A DNA stretch of 64,000 nt from Agapetus fuscipes (Eukaryota; Arthropoda; Insecta; Trichoptera; Glossosomatidae), in NCBI GenBank assembly GCA_951799405.1, contig OX637332.1:16621001-16685000 (forward strand). The letters are read 5' to 3'. The position numbers were made by a program, and so were the translations under genes. Below the pieces are notes generated by a model. That model worked only from the letters and a program-made list of their open reading frames with translations, had not been told where the DNA came from and did no database searches. Of this stretch, positions 23,424-35,000 are shown piece after piece (the stretch's first letter is position 1; every line of letters starts with the position of its first letter).

Positions 23424-24324
23424 GTAACTATCTCACCCGTGACATCATCTCCCTCTGTCTCTCGGTACCATCACCCTATCAGTAGAGTCACATCTCTCCC
23501 GTGATCACCGTCTACCGCTAATGACGAACTTGCTGCCATACATCATCACCCCGCCCTTTTTCCGCCAATCAACCTAATAACTGATTCCCATTGAAAAAAT
23601 ACATGGAAATAAACAATCAAACTTTTTTCTTTCAACTGGATAAAAATGACAATCTTTCCATCATGATCATAAGTACGTAAAATCACCAGTAATGCATTTT
23701 TTTAGGCTTTGATCAACAACTAAATAGGAAAATTAATTAATTCAAATGTACCTAAGGATCCTTGTCTCCCTCTGAGTATTATATTTTTGCTTAGTAACTC
23801 CATATTTATCCATAATTTTATCACCGAATAAAATTGTGTTGGACACAATAGCGTCTAGAGATCACTGTTTTAAACTTCAGATCACCATCTATCGCAAAAT
23901 CTCAAAACTGCAATGAATATTTTCAGTCATCACAGTATCTATATTTTGTTTCTGAGTTTTAACTATATTTCATCTTTTTGCACCGTGTACTTTTGCAGGT
24001 TGTTCACATTCAATGTAGCTCACGAAAATTTTGAAAATACCCATCTGAAATCACGCTACTCAAATGCGAGAATATTTTACTTTTGTTGCCAGTAAACATA
24101 AAATTAATGTTTAATTTCGAAAGACGATTTTTTTCATAAAGCATCTCAAACATATACATTAATAATTACCTAGAAATCAGATAAATATGAACGAATCACG
24201 GTTTTGAAGAAATTCAAAGAATAATTAAAAGTTGAAGTACGAAATATTGGAAAAGACATACAAAGGTACTTGTAATAGACATATCTCTTAATTTTATTGA
24301 AAACATAATTTGTGACAATGAATC
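23424..24324 (+). other. Hyperkinetic intron 1, first part
   Basis: AT-rich intronic sequence; nothing beyond simple sequence recognised. Confidence 0.5.
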
Positions 24325-24332
24325 GATCGTGT

Positions 24333-24932
24333 CAGTGGCGTAGCCGGGTTTACATTCCCCGATTGCAAATTTACATGGGCCCCGTTCAACATCTCAACGC
24401 AATCTCTTCATTGAAAATCTTGAAATCATTAGTGACATTCGATATTCAAGTTTTCTCATTTAACCGTTATCAGTAATGTAAAAAATGCTATTTAGATTTT
24501 CCCTTCACCAGTACCCTTAGTACGAGTTTCAAAACTTGAGTAATGTAAAGTTTACAGCAATTATTAGTGATTAACAGTGATTTTCCTCAAAATCTGCCGT
24601 TTTTGTTTGTTTGAACTTGATTTTCTTCATCACTGTAACTCTTTTGCTAAGACCACAAAGTGTACGAAACAAAAACGTCAGATTTTAGGAGAAATCGAGA
24701 AATATTTTCCGTGAACTTTACTTTTCTCAAGTTTCGCAACTCGTACTAAGGGTACAGCAAATAAAATAATATAATGATTATTTAAAATCAATTTGTATCT
24801 AGTTCATGTGGCAATGCATGCCACTTTAACACTAAGCAAGTTTTTGCTACCTTGCAAAATAAAGTTAGCTTGGGGCTCGAGATCGTGTGCTGTGAACGTC
24901 GTGAGTAAACATTGAAGGTAGCTACGCCACTG
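24333..24932. mobile_element. hAT-like element containing a second TIR element
   Basis: The outer ends are cagtggcgtagc and gctacgccactg (perfect 12-bp TIR), flanked by gatcgtgt and gatcaagt (6 of 8 bases identical). Inside, 24511-24755 is bounded by gtacccttagtacgagtt and its inverted copy, with the inversion continuing through a cttgag block, so a second roughly 245-bp MITE appears nested. No transposase ORF. Confidence 0.75.
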
Positions 24933-24940
24933 GATCAAGT

Positions 24941-25756
24941 TTATTATGCCAGGTTTCAAATATTCTTCTTTCAGTGTTTTATGCTTATTATCTTAATTTC
25001 CTATTTCATATTTTATAAAACATATATAAGTAAATTAATACATATTTATATGTTTTTTTTTTACTAAATAGGTACCTACTGTGTGTGTTTTTTTGCATAC
25101 CTGTATTTTTAATATATTTATCTCAATTGCAGGGAGTTGCGTGAATTTATGTTTCGTTTGACCAACATGTCAAAACTTTTTAACTCTAGATATTTATTTT
25201 TTCAAATGTATTTTTTTATCCTATGACTCAAATGAACGTGCAACTTTCCAGTTTTGTCCAGAATTCTTAAAAACAGGTTTAAAAATATATCTGTAAGTAA
25301 ATACAACGTATTTCAATTACCTAAACGCTAATTCAATCATAGTAGAAGGAGCTACTTTACTTTAGTATTTAAATTTAATTTGAAATACAAATAGTTAGAT
25401 CTAGTTTTATGATAGTTAGATTTAGAAATAGCTTCATTTTATGACCCCGTAGGTTAATTGATAAAAACGTTGAGTTGTAATCGAGAATACCTCGTAGAAT
25501 AGATGTATACTAACGTGCCTACAAGTAGACCGCGCGTTGTTCTGAATCATAGCCGTTTTGAGCGCATTTTGAGTGCCTGTGGTTTTTGTAACTACTCTTA
25601 CAAAATACTTCAAACGATTCCAATCGTAGCTTGTAGTTTTATCCGAATATTTACTGATTCCAATAATACCGTGTGATTTTTTTTGTATTTTCATAGTTTA
25701 GTTTATGACTTGAAGTAATAGTTGTGTTCTTTTTTGTTTAATTTTTAAAGTTGCAG
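24941..25756 (+). other. Hyperkinetic intron 1, remainder
   Basis: AT-rich; no further element recognised. The minus-strand ORF at 25434-25694 has no coding character. Confidence 0.4.
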
Positions 25757-25824
25757 AGCCCCGATAGCTTCTTTGGACTGTATGGATGATTTCAGCGCGA
25801 CATCCCAACAGATGTTAGATCAAG
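25757..25824 (+). CDS. Hk: Hyperkinetic exon 2
   Basis: A 68-nt exon between tttaaagttgcag and CAAG|GTAATA. It reads APIASLDCMDDFSATSQQM then LDQ, with a split glycine/alanine codon finished in exon 3. It enters in phase 2 and leaves in phase 1, matching both neighbours. The chain of exact phases across three exons makes this more than a chance ORF. Confidence 0.7.
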
Positions 25825-26013
25825 GTAATAGTTCAATGTTTAGAATTACTACTCATACTTAGATGCTTAGAGTTCGGTAATTTGTACAATTTGTAAATTT
25901 TAGATATGGTTTTGACGGAGTAGAGACATATTATGCTTGTATCTAAGAAAATTGTTTTACAACATGAAGAAAGATTTTTACATTATTATGTACCTATTTT
26001 TTGCACAGAAAAG

Positions 26014-26106
26014 CAGTGCTGCTTTACGCCAACCACTTGCATGAACGGGGGCTTTCTTGCTCCGTGTGGCATGATTTTTATCTATTTTGAAGGTTGGGTG
26101 AACCTA
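26014..26106 (-). mobile_element. SINE S1 fragment
   Basis: Partial reverse S1: gccaaccacttgcatgaacg and tcttgctccgtgtggcatg match the middle of the S1 copies at 39100 and 27860. Confidence 0.45.
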
Positions 26107-26351
26107 TGTAGCTAGTACTATAATTTGGATTAGAAGTAAAGCGTAATGGGAAATCATGTCTGATACATAATCTCATATAATCCTTTAGTTAGAAATTAAA
26201 GCCTAGTCATTTGGTTTTAAAAATAACATTATACCAACTGACTATCGACCAGATATCGATCAGGTCGACGAAAAAAAATTTAGACTTTCATACATTTTCT
26301 TCCAGTTAAAATGCTTCCTTTGTTGATTTTCCGACATTTAAATCAGCAATT

Positions 26352-26604
26352 TGCTGCTTTAGTTCTTGGTTGCCGTATATACCATTAAGCTAATTTTACA
26401 TGAGCAATGTTTGCATGTGTAATGGAATGTGTCTTATGAAAACAGGAAATTGATTTAAAAAATATTTAAACTCTCTCACATTACCGAATTTTACGTTTTT
26501 TCTTAGCTCTGTAGATTGTGTAGAATTTGATTCTTAAGACAACTACATTAAAAAGTCATATTTGACAGAATTGGTCTATACGGCAAACAAAAACTAGGGG
26601 AGCG
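26352..26604. mobile_element. MITE, second member of the 8139 family
   Basis: 253 bp in inverted orientation relative to 8139-8393, with recognisable ends (tgctgctttagttcttgg and aactaggggagcg) flanked by AATT on both sides (26348-26351 and 26605-26608). Shared interior: gagcaatgtttgcatgtg and tgtgtcttatgaaaacagg. Confidence 0.8.
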
Positions 26605-26942
26605 AATTGTAAAATAAATTAAAGAATTAAAAAAAAAAACTGAACAATGTTAGTGAGTATCTGAATAGCCGTAAAAAGATTTAAAGCTATTCAATAAGTT
26701 TTGAAAAGGTTACACAAATCAAGCTAGATCCATACAGGGTTATTCACAGCACATTTAATTTATAGGTGATGCATAGATCATTGTTTTTTTGCGTATGTAA
26801 AATTTACATTAGGTGGCGGTTGAGCCATGGATTTTCTGTGTGTGAACAACATCTTTAGACTTCGAAGGTTTTTCCCTAAAATAATCTTTATTTAACTTTG
26901 TTTTACTATTGTGTATTTTCCTCACACGTTTTTATACTTTAG

Positions 26943-27173
26943 CTGCCCGTCTTGGCTCTGCGTATATCGGTAATCATCTCACCATGCCTGCCAACATTGC
27001 GCCTGGCCTGCGATACAAGAACCTGGGCAAGTCTGGTCTGCGCGCTTCCAACATAGGACTGGGCACATGGGCCGTCTTTGCGCCGGGAGTACCAGAGGAA
27101 ACATCTGAGGAAATTATCAACCTGGCCCTGGACAGCGGAATCAACCTGTTCGACCTGTCCGAGGCACATTCAG
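26943..27173 (+). CDS. Hk: Hyperkinetic exon 3 (start of AKR barrel, GC donor)
   Basis: Encodes AARLGSAYIGNHLTMPANIA then the first barrel strands, GLRYKNLGKSGLRASNIGLG and INLFDLSEAHS. The Asp of NLFD corresponds to the first AKR catalytic residue of Kv beta. The residue at the usual catalytic Tyr position is His (SEAHSG). The only donor giving the correct phase to exon 4 is CAG|GCGAGT, a GC donor with otherwise strong consensus; the GTACAA four bases further breaks phase. The internal Met (TMPANIA) could serve as the start of a shorter isoform. Confidence 0.9.
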
Positions 27174-27754
27174 GCGAGTACAACTCTCACTTATAGCTTT
27201 TATCAACAACACTACTTCCATGTACCCCCAATCCATAACAAAATAAATACTAGACTTAGGAGTATACCGTGGACAACAATACCCCAAGTATAAAACATTG
27301 CGTAAATTCTACCTCGTTGCGTCAATAAAAAATATATGTAATCTACGATAGCACTAAACGGCGCTGTATACAAATTGTCCAATTATTATTATTATTTAGA
27401 GAGTTATATAGTTATTATGAATTTTTTCGATCTACGCAATATAAGGGGCATTGTCTCCCATTTTTTTAGCTAAACTCTGCATTTCATCGAGTTCATTAAT
27501 AATCGACGATAAAAAGATATGTATATCAAAATTTATTATTCTCAGTTTATATACAAAGCAAATATGTACAAGTTCATGTAATCGTATACTGCATGTGTAT
27601 GTACTCACAAAAGAAAATAATACCTCAAATCAATATTAATATGCACCTCTTTCAGATTTTCCTGAAACAGTGTCATTGGCATAAGTGAATAATTTTTTTT
27701 ACAGTATTTGAGGTCAATATCATACCAACCTTGAACCTACAAGTCTAAGCGCAG
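27174..27754 (+). other. Hyperkinetic intron 3 start (GC donor)
   Basis: Begins with GCGAGT. AT-rich, no further feature to 27754. The whole intron (to 37943) is about 10.8 kb, mostly repeats. Confidence 0.6.
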
Positions 27755-28250
27755 AAACGCAACTAAACTACATATATAGTGTATCTTCTTGCCTGCGCTA
27801 TCCCCGAAGGGGTCGCATGAGGCGATTCCGGGCCTATTTATTTTTACGGGTAAAGGAGCCGGCCTCACACCAACCCCTTTCAGTTGAAGTGGGGGTTTCC
27901 CAGCTCCCGGGGGGGCTGGCTCTCATTTATTGTGAAGGTTGAGTAAACCTTGAGATAGAACCCATGCTCTCGGCATGGAATGCAAGCATTCTACGAATTG
28001 AGCTATCGACCTTTTTACGAGCTTGGTTGTCGTCGCTACAAAGCGCCAATTCTCAAGCAAGACCCAATTGCTGTATGGCTGGATGAATCTTTGGTGACCG
28101 GTCATTGGTAAAGGTTTGTGAATTTTTCAACCCAGCGAAGAGCCAATTTGAAAATGTAAATGGTATATTTTTTGTGCTCCGCCGGGATTCGGAGCCCACA
28201 ACCTTTCATTCAGAGTCCGAAGTGTTACCACTGAACTACGGACCGGTCGT
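27755..28250 (-). mobile_element. Adjacent SINE S1 and SINE S2 copies
   Basis: 27755-28012 is a complete minus-strand S1 (3' end aacgcaactaaactacatat at left, B-box region degraded, A box gaattgagctatcgacc at right). It abuts 28013-28250, a minus-strand S2 whose tRNA-like head is at its right (gttaccactgaactacggac). Both heads point the same way. Confidence 0.82.
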
Positions 28251-28715
28251 AAGATATATATAAGTCTAAGAATACCGTTTGGTGAATTAAGTAATTGCGA
28301 ATTAATGCTACTTATTTTACACCTTGAAACACCGGGGGTTATACCTATGCTATTTCAAGCATCAAAATCAAATTTATTGCATGAACTGATAATAAGCATA
28401 TTTAAACACCTTGAAGGCAAAAGTTCTAGTCCCTTCTAGGTTTCTCGCCTCTGGTGCATTCTGCAACCTTCACTCTGTTCTCGCATGCACTTAAGTTATT
28501 AGTTATTAAAGTCAGTATAAAGCAGTGGCTCTCAAGCGATGGCCCGCGAGAGGTTAATGCAAAATACATACAGATAAATAAGAGTTCTTGTAAATATAAT
28601 TTTTTTAAATCAACCTGACTACGGAATGGATATAAATGATCGTAACTGCAAGGGCGCATTTGTATAGGGAAATCTTCAGAACTTTTGGTGTGCGAGTGTC
28701 ACTTGCGTTAAGTCT
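28251..28715 (+). other. Intronic, nothing recognised
   Basis: Unassigned sequence within Hyperkinetic intron 3. Confidence 0.35.
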
Positions 28716-29690
28716 ATAATCTATAATCTATAATCTAAGTTGCAAAGATATATTCATTTAAAGCTCTCAGATGTATGCCCACAAACCAACAAGTGTAGTT
28801 CGCGCTTACAAATGCTGAATGTGTACTTACAAATAAAATCCAAACCTCAAATGAACATAAGCCCCACAACTTTTGCCGACCTTCCCTGAAACAGGGGTGA
28901 CATTGGCAAAGTGAACCATTTTTTACAGTATGGGTGGTCAGCCTCATACCAACCTATAAGTCAAGGAATATGAATAATAAATTACATTTAAATATAAAAA
29001 AGAACAAAACCTTACAAAGAAATCTATACAAAAAAAGTCAAAAATTTCCTATGCAAAAAATGTAGCAAATGAATACACCAACATTAGAAATCAACATTGC
29101 AGATTAGCCGCCACTTCTTCCTGTCCTTGCATACTTCTTTCATTTCATCCAGAGTCATAACCTTTTTCATACAAGTCCTCCTTTTATTATGACTCTGGAT
29201 ATCCCATTCATTCGCTATTTCAGAGATTTGATCCTTCCATACTTTTCTCGGTCTTCCTCTACCACGACATCCATCTATTCTAGCAACATATACTTTCTTC
29301 GTCAATCTTTCATCACTCATTCTCTCCAAGTGCCCGAACCATCTTAACATACTTCTTTTAATCTTCACTTTCACACTTTCCCTTACACCATATTCTTCTC
29401 TTACAAAATCATTCCTCACCCTGTCACTTCGTTTTTTCCCAATCATACTTCTTAGATAGTCCATTTCTACTGTATGGACTTTACTAATTTCCCTTTCACT
29501 CACCGTCCAGGCTTCACTTCCATACATCAAGGTTGGCACTAGTATACCACCGTGCACCGCCAATCTAACATTTTTTGAGAGATTTTGGTTCCTGGCGATG
29601 CAAGCGGTCGCACCCAGTACACACCTGCCTTTCATTATTCTTCTTTCAAATTCACCGGCCATTCTTCCATCTTTTTTTTTAAGTACCTAC
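28716..29690 (-). mobile_element. LINE-A copy with RT C-terminal ORF and 3' end
   Basis: A 192-codon intact minus-strand ORF (29084-29662) is followed downstream (28716-28980) by the roughly 250-bp repeat and its tail (tctataatctataatctaag on the plus strand). ORF landmarks: GILVPTLMYGSEAWTV, MLRWFGHLERMSDERLTKKV, GRGRPRKVWKDQISEI, KDRKKWRLICNVDF. This copy, with 42524-43605, shows that the repeat is a LINE 3' UTR. It is 5'-truncated, with no YxDD box. Confidence 0.9.
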
Positions 29691-29851
29691 TACAATTTGA
29701 AAAAAAATACACATAAAAAACCTCATTGGGCGAAAATGTTCGAGCACAAAAAATAAATAAATAAGTGAATTAAAACTATGTTTTACCCATTTGAATTTTT
29801 AAATAATAAAAAAACCCCTTTTTACTTTACTGGTATATATTTCTACTCTAT

Positions 29852-30095
29852 TCTATATCTATAATCTATAATCTAAGTTGCAAGGATATATTCATTCAAA
29901 GCTCTCAGATGTATGCCCACAAACAAACACGTGTAGTTCGCGCTTACAAATGCTGATTGTGTACTTACAAATAAAATCCAAACCTCAAATGAACATAAGC
30001 CCTGCAACTCTTGCCGACATTCCCTGAAACAGGGGTGACATTGGCAAAGTGAACCATTTTTTACAGTATGGGTGGTCAGCCTCATACCAATATAA
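29852..30095 (-). mobile_element. LINE-A 3' end copy
   Basis: Minus-strand copy with tail tctataatctataatctaag at 29856-29876, running to gtggtcagcctcataccaa. The 70-codon open frame inside is shared by the copies at 28735 and 36561 and is a by-product of the repeat. Confidence 0.88.
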
Positions 30096-30373
30096 TTATA
30101 TTTATATCAGTAGAATTAAGTAGTGTTTTTTATACATATATTTAGTTGTTGTTACTTTTTTTCAAATGGAGTTCTACTAAGTGTCCGTCGAAACATTTCA
30201 TAAATTACTAAAATTTGAGGGTACGTTTTAAGGCTCCGTAAAACAGGAAGTGTTTTCTGTGTGGAATGCACTGAAGACAAACAAATTTCTGGCATCGTTT
30301 GCACCAGCGCCCTTGGAGTGACTACATCACGAAACGGCGCTATAAAGAAATCATCAACTCATCATCATCATCA

Positions 30374-30609
30374 TTTTCAGCGCGCGTCAAGGCTGCAGCG
30401 CTAAAGCGCCGTACGTTGCGTACTTTGTATTTGAGCGACTTTGACGCTATTCAGTTGTCTTCAGTCAGAGCAGTCGCAATGACAGCGTCGCGTACTGGTA
30501 GCGCGTTTGCTCTGTTTGACGGATGTGTACATATTCAGTACAAGACATGCAGCGCTATACCGTGCCGCTAGACTGAGAAGCTTTAGCGCCTTTACGCGCG
30601 CTCAAAACG
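30374..30609. mobile_element. GC-rich TIR element (about 236 bp)
   Basis: Left ttttcagcgcgcgtcaaggc and right gcctttacgcgcgctcaaaa are imperfect inverted copies, with gcgctaaagcgcc repeated inside each end. The core is rich in CG dinucleotides. The 90-codon plus-strand frame across it looks non-coding. Superfamily not assigned; no clear TSD. Confidence 0.5.
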
Positions 30610-31826
30610 TTTCCTGTTTGACGATGCTTTTATTGTAGACATCCTATGTAGACATCTCATGTTTTTTTCCACATTTTTTTTTATGTGCGCACATGTTTAT
30701 TGCTTTACTACTCATTATAAGCTATTCCAGGAATTTTATTTTAACTTTTATTTTATTTATTTATAAATACATCAACAGAACACTGAAAATAATTTATACA
30801 AGATAACACATGATACGAAAACATAAGATTTCCAATGCTCCAATGAAAGATGTCTATCACATAGTTACAATAGTGTTGGCACTGTTTACAATACAAATAC
30901 TAAATTCTAATTTAAAATAATAATAAAAAACCCTAGCTGATAATATATAAATCAAAGTGCCCAATGGTCGAACGAAAAACTTGTTGCAAATAGGTTAGGA
31001 ACTACTGTATGCCAGTCTGAAGTTTGCGCAATATGTTTGAGGATCGCGTTTCCAGTGGGCTCGCGAACTTTGCCCTGCCTACTATCTGTGCCCTGAAGTG
31101 CAATTCTCGATGTTCGGTTGCACTAAAGATATTAGTTGCCGGTGGAGATTAATAGCCCTTGCGAAAGAGTTCCTTTGCCGTTTTGCGATTCTCGTTCCCA
31201 CCGACCTTCCGACTATCCTTACAAGGGACAGCAATGGGTTTTTAAAGTTTTTTCTCAATTGGCCAGACTGACGGGTGATCGATGTGATAATCGTCCGACA
31301 GGTGCCAGCTCAAAGGGTAAATTTCCCCATATATTTAAAAAAAATACTAAAACTTCATCAAAAAGTAGTAAAACAGTAATAAGTGCAAATAAGTACGTAA
31401 CAACTGAATGAAAATACATAAAACTACATTACAATGTAATGAAAAACTCAGTTCTCAACAATACGATGTTTGGTGAAAACTATTTTTTATATTGTGCTTT
31501 TACTCCTTCAACTTGTTAAAACTAGCCCAATTTATTTTAACTAGGGGCGTTGCCCCTGGCTGCTACGCAGCCCAACCCCTTAACATTTGTGAAATGTTTA
31601 TATTGCACATAGTTTCCTCGCGTTAAACTTCGTAGTATTAAAAAACATGTAAAATAAAAACACGCAGTTTTTGTAAAAGAACATTTACTTAGATTTGTTA
31701 GGCTTTGATAAAATAAATTTATGAAAATCCGCCATTACAAAAAAATACTGTGAATATCCCGCACTGTAAACGGTTATACCTTAATATAATAAATACATCG
31801 ATAGTGTATGCTAATATTAAAATTTT
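30610..31826 (+). other. Intronic; GC hairpin patch near 31540-31580
   Basis: Mostly unassigned. ggggcgttgcccc and ggctgctacgcagcc at 31543-31571 form two adjacent short hairpins, comparable with those at 8885-8930, and are probably part of one repeat family. Confidence 0.35.
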
Positions 31827-32830
31827 TGACCTATAGGTTGTTATGAGCCTGACCACCCATACTGTTACAAAAATGGTTCACTATGGCAACGTCACCCCTG
31901 TTTCAGGGAAGATCGGCAAGAGTTGCAGGGCTAATGTTCATTTGAGTTGGGTTTTTATGTTGTAAGTCCACATGCAGCATGTGTAAGCGTGAACTTTTAC
32001 GAGTCTGCTAGTGTACTTGTGTTATGTCACTGTGCTTTTTGGTTAAAGTGCTGTTTTGTCACTGTGCTGTTTTGACACTGCTGATTTGTCACTGTGCTGT
32101 TTTGTCACTGTGTTGTTTTGACACCGTGCTTTTTTGTCACTGTGCTGTTTAGTGACCCTGTTGTTATGTCACTGTGCTGTTTGGTCACTGAGCTATTTTG
32201 TCACTGTGCTGTTTTGTTACCGTGTTGTTTTGTCACCGTGTTGTTTTGTCACTGTGCTGTTCTTTCACTGTGCTTTTTTGTCACCGTGTTGTTTTGTCAC
32301 TATGCTGTTTTGTCACTGTGCTGTTTTGTCACCGTGTTTTTTGTCAATGTGCCGTTTTGTCACTGTGCTGTTATAACACTGTGCTGATTTGTCACCGTGC
32401 TGTTTTGTCACTGTGCTGTTATGTCACTGTGCTGTTTTGTCACCGTGCTTTTTTCTCAATGTGCCGTTTTGTCACTGTGCTGTTATTTCACTGTGCTGTT
32501 TTGTCACCGTGCTGTTTTGTCAATGTGCCGTTTTGTCACTGTGCTGTTATGTCACTGTGCTGTTTTGTCACCGTGCTTTTTTGTCAATGTGCTGTTTTGT
32601 CACTGTGCTGTTATATCATTGTGCGGTTTTGTCACCGTGCTGTTTTGTCACTGTGCTGTTATGTCACTGTTCTCTTTTGTCACCTTCCTGTTTTTTCATT
32701 GTTTGTTTTGTCCCCGTGCTTTTTTGTCACTGTGCTGTTTTGTTACTTTGTTATGTGGTCATGTATCGTTTTGTCACTGTTATATAACTATGTTATATAG
32801 CTTTGCAACTTAGATTACAGATTATAAAGA
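31827..32830 (+). mobile_element. LINE-A 3' end copy expanded by a minisatellite
   Basis: Starts tgacctataggttgttatg and proceeds normally to gtgaacttttacgagtctgc (about 32008). It is then replaced by the minisatellite and resumes at tagctttgcaacttagatta (32800). Confidence 0.85.
32018..32790 (+). repeat. 16-bp minisatellite (about 48 units)
   Basis: Unit ttttgtcactgtgctg with variants (ttatgtcactgtgctg, ttttgtcaccgtgctg, ttttgtcaatgtgccg). Because 16 is not a multiple of 3 and the unit lacks stops in all three frames, three overlapping plus-strand frames of up to 200 codons stay open with a 16-residue period. These are not genes. Confidence 0.95.
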
Positions 32831-32849
32831 ATAGAAATCAAAATAATTT

Positions 32850-33125
32850 CCTTGTCTTATAGATTGGTATGAGGCTGATCACTTCACTTTGCCAACGTCA
32901 CCCCTGTTTGAGGGAAGAAGGGCAAGAGTTGCAGAGCTTATGTTCATTAGAGATTGTGTTTTTATGTTGTAAGGATACATGCAGCATGTGTAAGCGCGAA
33001 CTTATAAGTGTGTGCTTGAGGGAATGCATTTAACATGAATATGAAATGTACTATATTTTGCAACTTAGATTATAGATTTAGATTTTAGATAGGTTGGTAT
33101 GCATTTAATATAAAACTTAAATGCT
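32850..33125 (+). mobile_element. LINE-A 3' end copies
   Basis: 32850-33085 is a full copy (ttccttgtcttatagattgg to gcaacttagattatagattt) with a small internal deletion. A further short 3' piece follows, with gcatttaatataaaacttaa. Confidence 0.8.
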
Positions 33126-33127
33126 AT

Positions 33128-33545
33128 TTATCTTTGCAACTTAGATTATATAGGTACATCCCTAAATCTCTCAAGTTGCTTGTACGTAGGTATTTGAAAA
33201 TTTTGGATAAAAAAAAGCAATTTTGTTGAAAATTTAAATTATTTATTATGTAAAATCGTTTTTTGCTATCTATATTTCTAAACACCTTTCAACGATTTTT
33301 TTTATTTCCCCGTTATATTTTAAAAATGCTGGATATCTTTGCAACTTAGATTACATAGGTACATCCCTAAATCTCTCAAATTGCTTATACGTAGGTATTT
33401 CAAAATATTGGGTAAAAAAAAGCAATTTTGTTGAAAATCTCCATTATTAATTATGTAAAATCGTCTTTTGCCATCTATATTTGTAAAAACCTTTCAACGA
33501 AATTTGGTTTCCCCGTTATATTTTAAATTATTAATTGCTGATCTA
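33128..33545 (+). repeat. Tandem duplication, 205-bp unit, two copies
   Basis: gcaacttagatta at 33136 and 33341 begin two copies of the same block (aggtacatccctaaatctct, aaaaagcaattttgttgaaa, cccgttatattttaaa). Each starts with a LINE-A tail, so the duplicated unit is a LINE tail plus its former flank. Confidence 0.85.
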
Positions 33546-33780
33546 AATAAATACCTGTTTCTGGCCAAGAAATAAAGTTTGGTGAAATTCATTCCTCTTC
33601 AAAAATTTTACTTTAAAAAAAAAAGGAAAAAAAAAAAAAAAAAAAAACCACCCCAAGTCGAATTCGAAAGCAGGACTTCTTTACGTATGTTCTATCTCGA
33701 GCATTGTCCCATCGGCATGGTAGCGTAGTGGTAGAATGCGCTGATCTGTGGGAGGACCGATGACGACGGCGAAGGGTATT
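33546..33780 (+). mobile_element. SINE S3 3' tail, A-rich run, tRNA-Gly-like head fragment
   Basis: 33555-33612 matches the S3 3' end (acctgtttctggccaag, attcattcctcttcaaaaat), followed by an A-rich run. At 33716-33756, ggcatggtagcgtagtggta resembles a tRNA A box of glycine type, but no B box follows. It is a fragment, not a tRNA gene. Confidence 0.45.
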
Positions 33781-34124
33781 ATATATATAGATTAAAAAAT
33801 TAAAGGTGATTTGCTTATTTCAAATTTGCTAAAATTAGGAAATAATTATAAATAACATTTTAAATGAAATTATTTTTCCTTGGATTTTGGGGGCAATTCT
33901 CATAGTTCACAGCTCTCGCATATCAGGTTGGCATATCAGGCTAACTTCACGCCTGCTGTCAACTGACATTTGACAATTAAATATATGCTTAAATCTTTTA
34001 AATTGAGCGTTATAATGATTGAAAATCACTTGTAAATAATTATATTTACAATTTATCACAAATAAAGATGAAATTATGAAAAAATAACGCAATTTCTTGA
34101 TGCAAATTTACTGTTGTCATAAGC

Positions 34125-35000
34125 ATAATAGGGTATTTGCAATAGTGAGGAATATGATAAAAAGTATATTATTTTGATAGATTTCGAAAAATCAAATAAT
34201 AATATGTTGATTTGAAGCCGAAAATATTTTTTTTCGATTTTATATTTAAAAAAGAAAATACAGAAATTTGGACAAGTTTTTAAACGGATATGAGATATGC
34301 TTCTTCTATTTCCGGTGCTGTGACGTCATATGTTGACGTCACTTTCTTTTATTGACATTCCATACTCTGTTGACATGTGTTGTTGACAACAGAAACAAAT
34401 GAAAATAACAGAAACGAATGAAATGTTTTTAAAGAAACACACAAACTTCTTGAAAAAACAACAGCCTCAACGGTGTCTAAATCTAAATCTAAATCTAAGC
34501 TGCAAAGATATGTATCATTTGAGATTCATATTAAATGCATTCCCACAAGCAGACATGCATAATTTCGCGCTTACACATGCTGCATGTGGACCTACAATAT
34601 AAAAACCCCAATCTCAAATGAACATAAGCCCTGCAACTCTTGCCGACCTTCCCTGAAGCAGGGGTGACATTGGCAAAGTGAACCATTTTTTACAGTATGG
34701 GTGGTCAGCCGCATACCAACCTATCAATCAAGGAGTACAGGTGTAAACATTAAAAAGCGATGTTTGAATGACATGAATGTGAGGGCTGTCAGTTGATACG
34801 GCGATGTTTACAAGACCGTGACGTCACGCGAGAAAATTTCATCTAGTAGCGTTTTGGCGCGAAAATTCAAAAGTCGATTTTAAAATGCTTATAACTTTGC
34901 TAAAAATACAACTAAAAATAAAATTCAAGAAGTTTTGGGCTAATAAAGCATAAACAAATTTAAATCACAAAAAAAAGAAAAATGTGAAAATACCCTATTA
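34125..35000. mobile_element. TIR element (about 880 bp) with nested LINE-A end and CRE palindromes
   Basis: The ends ataatagggtattt and aaataccctattat are inverted. AT-rich subterminal regions flank a core with three TGACGTCA palindromes (34321-34328, 34334-34341, 34819-34826). A minus-strand LINE-A 3' end (34478-34735, with (AAATCT)n tail) sits inside. No transposase ORF; TSD unclear. Confidence 0.55.

Noticed and set aside
32094..32813. Three long overlapping plus-strand ORFs rich in Cys, Leu and Val
   Set aside because: They are the three registers of a stop-free 16-bp minisatellite; no start context, domain or codon bias.
33714..33760. tRNA-Gly-like gene
   Set aside because: Only an A-box-like half; no B box or closing stem follows.
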